Part shown: positions 24,182 through 32,764 of the stretch, in pieces
Position numbering within the stretch: position 1 is the stretch's first letter
Layout: every line of letters starts with the position of its first letter
Assembly (NCBI GenBank): GCA_963920635.1
Contig: OY987299.1
Span: forward strand, 71,344,692 to 71,408,691
Length of the DNA: 64,000 nucleotides
Direction: 5' to 3'
From: Pseudeuparius sepicola
Taxonomy: Eukaryota; Arthropoda; Insecta; Coleoptera; Anthribidae
Notes under the pieces: model-generated
Database searches by the model: none
Told to the model about the DNA's origin: nothing
What the model saw: the letters and a program-made list of their open reading frames with translations, nothing else
Program-made: the position numbers and the translations under genes

Positions 24182-26686
24182 CTCGACTTAGCCAAAAGGC
24201 ATTCGCACTCCCTCTACGGGGAACATTCACTCAGATCCCGGGTATCCCGGATACCAAAAGGATCTGGCTCGGACGAGACCCTTGCCATGTTATCGGGCCT
24301 TAGGTGACATTGATGTTGTTGGATAATCCTGCATTCCCCATGAATTTCCTGACGGTTCGGGCTGTCGCAAGTAGTACCGCTTTCTGCATGGACCTGTAAA
24401 GACTATCAGTTAGACCCAGCTCTTTTATGTTTCTCAGCAAACTTTTTGGTATAACACCAGTTGTTGACACGATAATTGGAATCGTCTTGACGTTTTCCAT
24501 TTCCCATTGCCTTCTAATTCGTTCTTCTAAGTCTCTGTACTTCGCGATCTTCTCGACTTGCTTCACACGCAGGTTGTTGTTGTTCGGGATGGCCACATCA
24601 ATCAGAGTTGTCTTCCTAGAAATTTTATCAACTATTATAAGGTCCGGTCTGTTATGGGCAACTCGTTGATCTGTCAGAACTGTACGATCCCAGTACATCT
24701 TGTAGTTGCTGTTCTCAAGAACAGGCTCCGGTGTGTAGCTGTAATATGGGACCCTCTCTGCCTGCACAAGCAGCAGTTTTTCCCCCAATTCCTGGTGCAA
24801 GATCTTGGCAACCGAATCGTGTCGTTCCTTATATTCCGTTGATGCGAACATCTGACATCCTCCTGTTATGTGCTGGATTGTTTCTGAAGTTGGGCACCCG
24901 TATCTGCATCTGTCATCCACTACCGATGCATCTCCTACAATGAATTTTAGGTAGTTGCGAGTTGGTATAACCTGATCTTGTATGGCCAGTAAGAAGCCTT
25001 CCGTCTCGGGGAACATTCTTCCCGAGGTCAGCCAGTAGTTCGACGCTAACTTGTCGACATGTTCCTGGTTGACCTCATTAGGATGCCTCCCGTGCAGCGG
25101 CTTCTCCAACCACCTCTGTAGTGTATCGTTGTCGGTTCGGTGGTGATTTTGATGCTCGTGTTCCGTCAGACGTAGCGGTGTTGAGACGTCTGCTCCGCAT
25201 ATAGCTTTATGTAGTGTGGAGCTGTTGGCCTGTCTCTGGAAATAATTACGCAGATTTATTATTTGTTGGTCCAATTGCTTGCTGAGGTCTGCCAATCCTC
25301 TTCCTCCTAGTTGACGTGGCAGAGTAGTTCTTTCTACGGCGCTACGGGGATGATGTTTATGAGCTTTTGTCAGTAGTGTCCTAACTTTTCGCTGCAGGTT
25401 GTTGATGTCCGTGTTGGTCCAATTCACTATTCCAAACGAATAGCTGAGTACAGAGCACGCATACGTGTTCAGGGCCATAAACAAATTCCTGCTGTTAAGA
25501 TCAGTTCGCACCACTTGTCTTACTCTCTTGATGAATTCATTCCTTAAATCGATCTTCATTGTTCGATGGTCTATCCTTTGAGCTTGTTTCATCCCGAGAT
25601 ACTTGTATGTATCTCCCATGCTCATTGCTTCGATCTCCTGGCCGTCCTGCATCTCGTGTGCGCCCTGTTCGAGCCTTCCCCGGACAATGTTAAGGGTGCG
25701 GCACTTGTCCAGTCCAAACTGCATTCCGATGTCCCTGGAGAACTCCTCTACAATTTTAAGCATTTGCGTTAGTTGGTTTTTGGTTGCGGCCATCAGTTTT
25801 AAATCATCCATATATAATAGGTGATTCAACTTGATCGCTTCTGCGTTGTTGCTTTTGATAGCGAAGCCGTATTTTGTAGAGTTCAACCGATGTGATAGAG
25901 GGTTCATCGCCATGCAGAACCACAGTGGACTGAGTGAATCTCCTTGGAAAATCCCTCTTCGGATGTTGATTGTGTCGGTCTCGATGCTGCTGCTTGCGAT
26001 TCTGAGTTGTATCTTAGTGCGCCAGGTTGTCATAACGTGTTCTAAAAAGGAAACTGTATGATGATCTATTTTATACAGCTTTAAGGTACCTGTTAGCCAG
26101 TCGTGAGGTACGGAATCAAATGCTTTTTTGTAGTCCACATAAGCCATGTAGAGGTTTCGTTGCTTGGAATGAGCCTGGTTGCAGATGACAGAGTCTATGA
26201 TGAGTTGCTCTTTGCATCCCATTGCGCCCTTCGCGCAGCCCTTCTGCTGCATTGCCATGATGTTGTTCCGCTCGCAGTGAGCATATATTCGCTGCGTAAG
26301 GCAAGAAGTGATTATCTTGTACAGCGTAGGCAAGCAGGTTATTGGGCGGTACTTGGCAGGGTTATCCGTATTCCGCTGGTCTTTTGGTAACAAGTAGGTG
26401 GCACCCTGTGTAAGAAACAATGGCATTTTCAGAGGATCGAGCAAGACTTCATTAATTAAGGTAGTTATTTGTTCATGCGTGCACCACAACTTCTTAATCC
26501 AATAATTTTGGAGATGATCTGGACCTGGTGCCTTCCAGTTGTGGGAATTCTTGATGACATTGGAGACCTCATCGGTTGTGAATTGCTCGTGTTGCATCTG
26601 GCTATAGTACCGGCCCATCTCGCGTTCTTCACTGATCCAGCTTGCACTGACATTGCATGGACCTGGTGTGGCAAGCTGATTTCTCC
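24182..26686 (-). mobile_element. Dong/R4-like LINE copy 4, longest lesion-free RT in the left block
   Basis: 5'-truncated copy bounded by (TTA)n at 24112-24181 and about 26690-26732. Its coding part is annotated separately. Confidence 0.85.
24300..26686 (-). CDS. Dong/R4-like RT-endonuclease polyprotein (N-terminally truncated)
   Basis: The frame is open from the truncation point at 26686; the first ATG is at 26618 (772 codons). Order of domains: linker (KNSHNWKAPGPDHLQNYWIKK), RT fingers (KYRPITCLPTLYKI), motif A MAYVDYKKAFDSVPH, motif B RGIFQGDSLSPLWF, motif C YMDD, thumb, then a CCHC knuckle CRYGC...H...C and an endonuclease motif RPDLIIVD...TLIDVAI (PD...D). A C-terminal restriction-like endonuclease and insertion at TAA repeats are features of the Dong/R4 lineage of the R2 superclade. 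The enzyme would nick the TAA target and prime cDNA synthesis there. With no N-terminal region or promoter, this copy is probably not autonomous. Confidence 0.75.

Positions 26687-26689
<3 letters not shown>

Positions 26690-26732
<43 letters not shown>
26690..26732. repeat. (TTA)n microsatellite between Dong copies 4 and 5
   Basis: About 14 TTA units between the 5' truncation of copy 4 and the 3' end of copy 5. Confidence 0.9.
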
Positions 26733-27319
26733 CGACTAAGCCAAAAGGCATTCGCACTCCCTGTCTGGGGAACATTCACTCAGATCCCGGGTATCCCGGA
26801 TACCATAAGGATCTGGCTCGGACGAGACCCTTGCCATGTTATCGAGCCTTAGGTGACATTGATGTTGTTGGACGTTCCTCCACTCCCCATGAATTTCCTG
26901 ACGGTTCGGGCTGTCGCAAGTAGTGCCGCTTTCTGCATGGACCTGTAAAGATTATCAGTTAGACCCAGCTCTTTGATGTTTCTCAGCAAACTTTTTGGTA
27001 TGACACCAGTTGTTGACACGATGATTGGAATCGTCTGAACGTTGTCCATTTCCCATTGCCTTCTAATTCGTTCTTCTAAGTCTCTGTACTTCGCGATCTT
27101 CTCGACTTGCTTCACACGCAGGTTGTTGTTGTTGTTCGGGATGGCCACATCAATCAGAGTTGTCTTCCTAGAAATTTTATCAACTATTATAAGGTCCGGT
27201 CTGTTATGGGCAACTCGTTGATCTGTCAAAACTGTACGATCCCAGTACATTTTGTAGTTGCTGTTCTCAAGAACAGGCTCCGGTGTGTAGCTGTAATATG
27301 GGATTCTCTCTGCCTGCAC
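26733..27319 (-). mobile_element. Dong/R4-like LINE copy 5, 3' part (interrupted by Polinton)
   Basis: 3' untranslated region and the C-terminal codons (stop at 26849), including RPDLIIVDKISRKTTLIDVAI. One extra codon is present in the NNNN run. The coding frame is cut at 27319 by the Polinton and resumes at 43704. The sequence CTGCAC at 27314-27319 is the left copy of the target duplication. Confidence 0.9.
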
Positions 27320-27962
27320 AGTAGTAATACAAAGAGAGTACGGGACCACTTTGACCTCAGTTGACCCCTTGATCCTGAGAGTCCCCTACGGCCCGAGGTC
27401 ACGGGAGCAAAGTGGCTACGTCATGCCCGAGGTCACGTGACGTCACCGGATGACCCCAGTTGACCCCTAGATCCTGATAGGTTAACCTTTGACCTTTGGG
27501 CCACGTGTGACCCCCAGTTGACCCCCCCCCCCACTCCAACGACGGGGCAACCCCCACTCCAACAGCTTGGTGGGGTGAGGTTTATATATTCGTGCGCAAG
27601 AGCAGTTTTCCCGTTATATACACTTACAATTTTATACAGTCTGATTTGCCGAGTTCAAAATGCAGTCGTTCCTGAATCACCTGAACAAGAATTTGATCGT
27701 CAAGAAATTCGAAAGCGTTCAAAATATGGAGGTGGATGAAAATTTTCAAATCACGAGCGTGGACAAAGTGAACACGCAATACGGAGAGAAGGTCTACGTC
27801 GAGTTCGAAGAATTTAAGACGGTGCTGCCGCAACGATACACGGCCGAGTTTACGCCCCAACGGATCGAAGAAATTAACAGGGATATCGGTAACGGAAGGA
27901 GGTATTACATGAAGAGTCTTGGGCCCGTCGGCCTATCTACAAATATCGAATTTATTGTAGAA
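27320..27962 (+). repeat. Polinton left terminal inverted repeat
   Basis: Mirrors 43093-43697. The outer 210 bp are rich in AGGTCA/TGACC half-sites, with GCCCGAGGTCACG twice and AGTTGACCCC three times. There is a CACGTGACGTCAC composite at 27434-27445 and a GTTAACCTTTGACCTTTGG block at 27481-27499, followed by a C run (27521-27532). The inner half carries the TIR gene. Confidence 0.95.
27660..27962 (+). CDS. TIR-encoded small protein, unknown function
   Basis: 101 codons from ATG 27660 to TGA ending at 27965. It is read inward from the left terminus, and the inner TIR boundary falls at its last codon. The protein is small and charged. The central stretch ITSVDKVNTQYGEKVYVEFEE followed by LPQRY suggests a compact beta fold. 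I suspect an OB-fold-like single-stranded DNA-binding role, but that is inference only. The matching copy in the right TIR has a 40-bp deletion and is frameshifted, so this is the only intact copy. TATA-like sequences lie at 27583 and 27615, and an AATAAA at 28050-28055. Confidence 0.6.
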
Positions 27963-28049
27963 TGAGAAAACTGGACATTTGAAAAATTTGAATGTGATAT
28001 GCTGTAGTTAATAGGAAAATATAACAAATATGTATAATAATTGATTTCT

Positions 28050-28055
28050 AATAAA
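28050..28055 (+). terminator. Poly(A) signal after the TIR gene
   Basis: AATAAA 85 bp after the stop codon of the TIR gene and about 45 bp before the next TATA box. It separates that gene from the capsid block. Confidence 0.5.
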
Positions 28056-28099
28056 CGTTTAAAAGCCATTTGTTTGTTTTTTCAAATCTTAAAAAAAGG

Positions 28100-28135
28100 T
28101 ATAAATAAAACTCATCGTTGTTCGTTCAGCTCAGT
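28100..28135 (+). promoter_or_regulatory. Core promoter of the PLA2/core gene
   Basis: TATAAATA at 28100-28107 and an arthropod-type initiator TCAGT at 28131-28135. The A is 33 nt after the first T of TATA. The predicted leader is 6 nt before ATG 28139. Confidence 0.7.
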
Positions 28136-28138
28136 GTG

Positions 28139-28930
28139 ATGTCGTCTTTCGCTGGAAGTGGATTGGTTAATAGCGTCATCAATAGGTTGCCAGTCGAATT
28201 ACACCTTCCCGGCTACCAGTACTGCGGTCCAGGAACAAAGTTGGAGAAACGCCTTGCTCGTGGAGATCCCGGCATCAATAAGCTAGACGCCGCTTGCAAA
28301 GATCACGACATCGCATATTCCAAAAATAAGTCTCTGGAAGAGAGACATAAAGCAGACAAAGAATTGGAAAATCGAGCGTGGGAGCGAGTGGTATCGAGGG
28401 ACGCTAAATTCGACGAAAAAGCTGCCGCGTGGTTCGTTACAAATACGATGAAGGTCAAACGCAAGGTCGGTATGGGCATAAATAAGCGCCCGGTTTCGTT
28501 TAAAAGAGACATCGTCAAAAAAGTTGAAAGATCTCTGAAAAAAACTTTGAGCAACAGTCAGTTGAATGACATGAAGCACTTGAAGAAAGCGTCGTTGGTT
28601 GCTTTAAAAGCGGCACGAATAGCCGTTAAGAAGGCGGGTGGAAAGAGGAACGTGAAAATTCCTCGCACAATTCCGTTCCAGCATACCGGCGGATTTCTTC
28701 CTTTACTGCCCCTCCTAGGTGCCTTGGGCGCCCTTGGTTCGGTGGCAGGCGGTGCCGGTGCTGTAGCCAAGACAATTATCGACGCAAATAATGCGAAGAA
28801 GCTTTTGGAAGAACAAAAACGGCATAATCGATCGATGGAAGCCATCGGAAAGGAAGGCTCCGGCTTATATTTACGTAAAAATAAGAATGGATTAGGACTG
28901 TTCCTTAAGAAACAAAAAAACTCCCAATGA
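28139..28930 (+). CDS. PLA2-domain / basic core / GGFLP structural protein
   Basis: 263 codons from ATG 28139. This start is chosen because the initiator at 28131 lies just upstream and earlier codons have no ATG. Residues 20-65 form a parvovirus VP1-type phospholipase A2 domain. The calcium loop is YCGPG (28-32) and the catalytic pair is HD (56-57) within DAACKDHDIAYS. Residues 105-175 are strongly basic. At 184 a GGFLP motif begins a hydrophobic alanine/glycine segment to about 212, like the C-terminus of the adenoviral pX/mu family. A membrane-breaching enzyme joined to a core-like protein would act during entry. That role is inferred from viral PLA2 and pX/pVI proteins. The gene overlaps the protease start by 4 bp (ATGA). 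Confidence 0.8.
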   Translation: MSSFAGSGLVNSVINRLPVELHLPGYQYCGPGTKLEKRLARGDPGINKLDAACKDHDIAYSKNKSLEERHKADKELENRAWERVVSRDAKFDEKAAAWFVTNTMKVKRKVGMGINKRPVSFKRDIVKKVERSLKKTLSNSQLNDMKHLKKASLVALKAARIAVKKAGGKRNVKIPRTIPFQHTGGFLPLLPLLGALGALGSVAGGAGAVAKTIIDANNAKKLLEEQKRHNRSMEAIGKEGSGLYLRKNKNGLGLFLKKQKNSQ

Positions 28931-29298
28931 AGCTACCCAATAGACCGCTGTCCGACGAAGATATATTGAATTACGTCGAAATTTTAAAAATACCATATTT
29001 CAGAGGCGTCTTTATGAGAGATACACTTCCGTCGACGCCGAAAAATTACGAAGCGGCCATTTTAAATTTAGACGTGCAACGCAACAAAGGAACGCATTGG
29101 GTAGCTTACAAAAAAAGAGGCTGTGCCGTAGAATATTTCGATAGCTTTGGCGCTTTGAAACCGCCCAAAGAACTGATTCGATATTTTGGAAAGGGTGTCA
29201 AGGTCACGTACAATAACGACGCCTATCAAAATTTTAACGAAATAAATTGCGGTCATTTGTGCATTGAATTTCTCTATAAAAGGTGGGGGACAACTTAA
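28927..29298 (+). CDS. Adenain-like cysteine protease (PRO)
   Basis: 123 codons, beginning within the last codons of the PLA2 gene. The catalytic arrangement of the adenain/Ulp1 fold is visible: His57 in GTHWVAY, Asp72 in FDSFG, Gln101, and nucleophile Cys108 in NCGHLC. Its length is short but normal for Polinton proteases. It should cleave capsid precursors during maturation. The ATGA overlap and lack of its own TATA/initiator suggest expression from the PLA2 transcript by reinitiation or leaky scanning. The TATA box of the penton gene lies inside its final codons. Confidence 0.9.
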   Translation: MKLPNRPLSDEDILNYVEILKIPYFRGVFMRDTLPSTPKNYEAAILNLDVQRNKGTHWVAYKKRGCAVEYFDSFGALKPPKELIRYFGKGVKVTYNNDAYQNFNEINCGHLCIEFLYKRWGTT

Positions 29299-29310
29299 AA
29301 GTCGCCAGTC
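29275..29310 (+). promoter_or_regulatory. Core promoter of the penton gene
   Basis: TATAAAAG at 29275-29282, inside the protease frame, and CCAGTC at 29305-29310. The initiator A (29307) is 4 nt from ATG 29311, an exceptionally short leader. Confidence 0.7.
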
Positions 29311-30039
29311 ATGTCATTGTTGTTTACTCTACACGGACGCACATCCACGCTCTCCATCGATTTTGACAGTCCGATAGTTTTGGACCCAAACGCCGAGTAC
29401 GGTTTAGCTTTGCTGGGATTCCACACGTTCAACAGCATACCGAATATCGAAGAGGAGAGCGGCGACAACAATTTTCGTTATCTAACCGGTAGTTTCGGTG
29501 CTAGCAAAGAAATATCACTTCCCACCGGTTCATACGAGATAAAGAATATAGAAGAGCACATACGGAAAAATTTGAAAAAATCGGAAGACGAAAACGATAG
29601 CGGTAGCATATCGATACAAGCGAACAAGAGCACTCTGCAGTGTGAGATCTACAGCGATCAATATACCATAGATTTTGTTACAGCCGGGTCTATTGGAAGA
29701 CTTTTGGGGTTTTCCGAACGATACTTAGATAAAGGGAAAGTACACGTTTCAGATTTGCCGGTAAATATCATTAAAGTTAGAACGATACATATAGATTGTA
29801 ACATCACAGCCGGTGCTTATTACGTAAACCGACCTACGCACACGATTTACGAATTCGCCGTTGGGGTCGACCCCGGTTACGCCATAGACGAAACCCCTAA
29901 AAATTTACTCTACGTGCCTGTCACGAAACGTGAAATAAACAACCTGACCATAAACATCCTCGATCAGAATTTCAAGCCTGTCAATTTCAGAGGTGAAGAA
30001 ATTATCGTTAGATTGGAAGTGAAACGACTGTCTATGTGA
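29311..30039 (+). CDS. Minor capsid (penton, single jelly-roll) protein
   Basis: 242 codons. The N-terminal strands (FTLHGRTSTLSIDFDSPIVLD, YGLALLGFHTFNSIPNI), the central IGRLLGF and the ending INNLTINILDQNFKPVNFRGEEIIVRLEVK follow the conserved layout of Polinton/adintovirus penton proteins. It would form the fivefold vertices of the icosahedral capsid. It sits directly between the protease and the major capsid gene, the usual morphogenesis cluster order. No lesion is seen. Confidence 0.85.
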   Translation: MSLLFTLHGRTSTLSIDFDSPIVLDPNAEYGLALLGFHTFNSIPNIEEESGDNNFRYLTGSFGASKEISLPTGSYEIKNIEEHIRKNLKKSEDENDSGSISIQANKSTLQCEIYSDQYTIDFVTAGSIGRLLGFSERYLDKGKVHVSDLPVNIIKVRTIHIDCNITAGAYYVNRPTHTIYEFAVGVDPGYAIDETPKNLLYVPVTKREINNLTINILDQNFKPVNFRGEEIIVRLEVKRLSM

Positions 30040-30073
30040 AATGCGTTTGGTTTTTGGAGGCAACTACCAACCG

Positions 30074-30109
30074 TATAAAAGGCGGTTTAGTGACCTCCGA
30101 CCCTCATTG
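30074..30109 (+). promoter_or_regulatory. Core promoter of the major capsid gene
   Basis: TATAAAAGG at 30074-30082 and TCATTG at 30104-30109, with the A at 30106, 32 nt from the TATA start. The leader of 89 nt to ATG 30195 contains no other ATG. Confidence 0.7.
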
Positions 30110-30194
30110 ACGAAGACGTCATCGAAGTGGAAACACCATTGCAACTTGAATCTAACGCCGCAAAACCGTCGATTTCTAGAAGCACTCGGCTACC

Positions 30195-31421
30195 ATGTCG
30201 TTAACGCCGCAAGTATTCGACGTGCACCGCACTCCAACCTTCGATGAGTCCATTCAGCGATTAGAGCAACGAACATATTACCCGTTTGTGAAATCTTTTC
30301 TGAATAATGACATTGTGGAGATAACGATTAACCAAGGAGACACTTGGTTATTGATGTATGACGCTGCAATTTATATCAAAGGTAAAATAGAGAAGAAAAC
30401 GGGAACGGGGAAATGTAGTTTTGCTAATAATGGAGGTGCGTTTCTCTTCGATTCGATTTCATATGAACTGAATGGAAAGGAATTGGAAACAGTTCGAAAT
30501 CCTGGAATTGTGAGTGCTATCAGAACATATCTATGCTACGCCCCCAGCGATAAAAAATTCCTGGTAACTGCAAGTTGGTCTGGTCCAACCAAGCCTTTGA
30601 CCGTAAATTTGGATGGAACATTTAGCTTGAGAATACCTCTGAAACATTTGTTTGGAATATTTAACGATTATCAGTTGGCCACTTGCGGAAAACAAACTTT
30701 AAGATTAACACGAGCTAGAAACGATAACAACTCTTTACTTCTGGAAGATGATCCTGCATCTGCTGCTGAATTGACGGCAGAAATAACAGTTTCCAATGTC
30801 GAGTTAAAAGTGAAACATATTCAACCTAGCGATTTCATTAGATTGGATCTGCTTCAGTCTATTAAACGTGATCGCCCTATAATTATACCGTATCGTAAAT
30901 GGGAACTTCATGAACTGCCAAGTCTTACGGTCAATGCCAACAGAGAAATTTGGTCAGTCAAAACTTCAATGTCCGTGTCGAGTCCTCGATACGTTATAGT
31001 GGGATTTCAAAGGAGTCGCAATGAAAATGCTAGAAAGGACCCTTCCGTATTCGATAATATAAATATAGCGGATGTCAGATTGATTTTAAATGGTGAATAT
31101 TTTCCTTTTGAACGGCTGAGATTGGATTTTAATGGCAATGACTATCTGGAGGCCTACCATAATTACGTAGACTTTTGCTCTAGTTATATGAATGAGAGGC
31201 ACCCCTTGCTTAGCTACACCGAATACAAAAATAACGCAGCTCTCTTTGTCATCGACTGTTCCCGACGAATAGAGTCCATGAAAAGCACCACGGTTGACGT
31301 AAAGCTGGACATCGAGAGTAACGAAGGATTTCCAGCCTCAACCCGAGCTTATTGTATTATTATACATGATAGTACCATCGAATATTTACCATTAAGTGAA
31401 GTAGTTAGGGAACTTATGTAG
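30195..31421 (+). CDS. Major capsid protein (double jelly-roll)
   Basis: 408 codons. The N-terminus (SLTPQVFDVHRTPTFDESI...YYPFVKSF) and the sequence ...GGAFLFDSISYELNGKELETVRNPGIVSAIRTYL are typical of insect Polinton capsid proteins. The second half contains ELHELP...NREIWSVKTS.S.SSPRYVIVGFQ and ends in a beta-rich VDVKLDIES...AYCIIIHD segment. It assembles trimeric capsomers. It has its own promoter and an AATAAA at 31480 that can end the whole PLA2-PRO-penton-MCP block. Codon usage is more AT-rich than in the penton gene. Family membership is by remembered pattern and gene order. Confidence 0.85.
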   Translation: MSLTPQVFDVHRTPTFDESIQRLEQRTYYPFVKSFLNNDIVEITINQGDTWLLMYDAAIYIKGKIEKKTGTGKCSFANNGGAFLFDSISYELNGKELETVRNPGIVSAIRTYLCYAPSDKKFLVTASWSGPTKPLTVNLDGTFSLRIPLKHLFGIFNDYQLATCGKQTLRLTRARNDNNSLLLEDDPASAAELTAEITVSNVELKVKHIQPSDFIRLDLLQSIKRDRPIIIPYRKWELHELPSLTVNANREIWSVKTSMSVSSPRYVIVGFQRSRNENARKDPSVFDNINIADVRLILNGEYFPFERLRLDFNGNDYLEAYHNYVDFCSSYMNERHPLLSYTEYKNNAALFVIDCSRRIESMKSTTVDVKLDIESNEGFPASTRAYCIIIHDSTIEYLPLSEVVRELM

Positions 31422-31479
31422 TTTAATTTTACGGAGAGTTTTTTTAGGTGTAAGGTATTATTGTACTTGTACTTAACCT

Positions 31480-31485
31480 AATAAA
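31480..31485 (+). terminator. Poly(A) signal closing the capsid block
   Basis: AATAAA followed by two more ATAAAA-type hits within 20 bp in the first long intergenic gap (31422-31586). Confidence 0.55.
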
Positions 31486-31549
31486 ATAATAAAAAATAAA
31501 ATATCGGTGTTTCCTTTCCCTCCCATTACCATACATTTTCCGAAATCGA

Positions 31550-31585
31550 TAAATAAAGTGGTTGGGGTAGACAGATCCCCATTAA
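31550..31585 (+). promoter_or_regulatory. Core promoter of the 31587 gene
   Basis: TAAATAAAG at 31550-31558 and CCATTA at 31579-31584, with the A at 31581. The predicted leader is 6 nt. It is a weaker TATA match than the others. Confidence 0.5.
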
Positions 31586-31586
31586 G

Positions 31587-32108
31587 ATGAAAGTCGCCGT
31601 AGTGGACGCACAGGGATTTATGATAGACGGACGTTTCTGTCCTAAAGAGCTGACAATAAAAGTTAACGATGAAACTTTACATATTCTTATAAGACCTCCG
31701 AAAACCTTTAGTGATCTCAACGAACGCGACAAAAGACAAGTGCGGTATTTGGAGAAAAATCATTTGGGGATCGCATACACTAGCGGCCATGTGGACTACG
31801 TCGAGATGGAAGGTCTCCTAAAAAAATATCTCAGTGTCGAGCGCGTCTACGTCAAGGGTCAACAGAAAGAACGCTTCCTACGAGAAACCATCAATGCCGA
31901 AGTAATTAACCTGGAACGTCATTCAGGCGTACCTAAATTTGAAAAAAGCATTTCGATGTGTGCACACCACAACCAAGAGTCAATGTGGATGTGCAGTTTC
32001 ATAAATTGCGAGAAATTATTTGCCTGGCTCGGTAGTGGGAGGCAGGAGCCTCCCATTAAGATTCCCCCCACCACAAACGCCTCCCACTTCTGTTTCATAC
32101 CTATTTAA
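31587..32108 (+). CDS. Conserved insect mobile-element protein, possible RNase H-fold nuclease
   Basis: 173 codons. I recognise the pattern but have no accepted name: VDAQGFMI at the start, KELTIKV, ILIRPPKTFSDL, NHLGIAYTSGHVDY, VYVKGQQKERFL, INLERHSGVPKF, then a Cys/His cluster CAHH...C...C before an (E)KLFAWL end. Proteins with this order recur in insect genomes near viral-type elements. The opening aspartate and the spaced acidic residues resemble a DEDD-type exonuclease, but I infer this only. The last 25 residues after AWLG look non-conserved. The gene is followed 31 bp later by the IAP gene. Confidence 0.65.
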   Translation: MKVAVVDAQGFMIDGRFCPKELTIKVNDETLHILIRPPKTFSDLNERDKRQVRYLEKNHLGIAYTSGHVDYVEMEGLLKKYLSVERVYVKGQQKERFLRETINAEVINLERHSGVPKFEKSISMCAHHNQESMWMCSFINCEKLFAWLGSGRQEPPIKIPPTTNASHFCFIPI

Positions 32109-32139
32109 ACACAGCGAGCATGTCCCTACTGTGTATAAA

Positions 32140-32646
32140 ATGGAAGAAGTGTGTGACTATACAAACCGAAATGATAGATTGAAATCTTTCGCGAAGTGGT
32201 CAAATCCGTCGATTTCCCCAATACAATTGGCTGAAGCGGGATTCCATTACACAGATTATGAAGACGTAGTCAAGTGTCCATTTTGCTTCATAGAAGGCTA
32301 CCGGTGGGAAGAAGGCGACGATCCATTGCAAGACCACGCAAGTTGGAACCCCAGTTGCCCTTTCATCCAAGCAAGTAATGCGGGACTTAATACGACGTTC
32401 GCGGATATTAAACCCTTGCCAGTGGTCGCAATACTACCAAACTCCGTCGTCGAAGATACCGTAGTTCGTCAACCTCAAACCGCATCAAAAAGTAATTTAT
32501 GTAAAATTTGCTACAACAACGATATACAGGTTGTGATGATTCCCTGCGGACACGTAATGCTTTGCATAGAATGCGCACTTCAAATCTCCTCATGTCCTTT
32601 GTGCAGAACGATGATACGTGAAAAAGTGCGTGTCTATCTACCATAA
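32140..32646 (+). CDS. Inhibitor-of-apoptosis protein, one BIR plus RING
   Basis: 168 codons from ATG 32140; the upstream in-frame extension has no ATG. A BIR domain spans about 10-78 with zinc ligands C46, C49, H66 and C73 (CPFC...DHASWNPSC). A C3HC4 RING finger fills the C-terminus (C121, C124, C136, H138, C142, C145, C152, C155) and ends in the usual RVYLP. The BIR would bind caspases or their antagonists, and the RING would act as ubiquitin ligase. One BIR plus RING is the compact architecture used by many DNA viruses and some cellular IAPs. A TATTTAAA at 32102 may drive it; an upstream out-of-frame ATG lies at 32120. It is an accessory gene in a Polinton, probably captured from a host. 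Confidence 0.9.
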   Translation: MEEVCDYTNRNDRLKSFAKWSNPSISPIQLAEAGFHYTDYEDVVKCPFCFIEGYRWEEGDDPLQDHASWNPSCPFIQASNAGLNTTFADIKPLPVVAILPNSVVEDTVVRQPQTASKSNLCKICYNNDIQVVMIPCGHVMLCIECALQISSCPLCRTMIREKVRVYLP

Positions 32647-32674
32647 GCTATTTATGTAGTAAATGTATAAAACA

Positions 32675-32680
32675 AATAAA
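32675..32680 (+). terminator. Poly(A) signal after the IAP gene
   Basis: AATAAA 29 bp after the IAP stop codon, in the gap before the ATPase promoter. Confidence 0.55.
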
Positions 32681-32722
32681 ATTTTAAAACAAAAACTTGT
32701 TTTTATTTTGGGGTCAGTCGCC

Positions 32723-32758
32723 TATATATTGGGAAGTAGCACGCAGAATTTCTCAGTT
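32723..32758 (+). promoter_or_regulatory. Core promoter of the packaging ATPase gene
   Basis: TATATATT at 32723-32730 and TCAGTT at 32753-32758, with the A at 32755, 32 nt apart. The leader is 10 nt to ATG 32765. This decides against the earlier in-frame ATG at 32663, which lies upstream of the TATA box. Confidence 0.75.
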
Positions 32759-32764
32759 GACAAG

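Noticed and set aside
30041..30247. 68-codon frame between penton and major capsid genes
   Set aside because: It starts 1 nt after the penton stop but overlaps the MCP start, and most of it lies upstream of or across the MCP promoter and leader. A small basic protein is possible, but the sequence alone does not support it.
32663..32764. Upstream in-frame ATG for the packaging ATPase giving a hydrophobic N-terminus
   Set aside because: It lies upstream of the TATA box and initiator at 32723-32758, so the transcript should not contain it. ATG 32765 fits the short-leader pattern.
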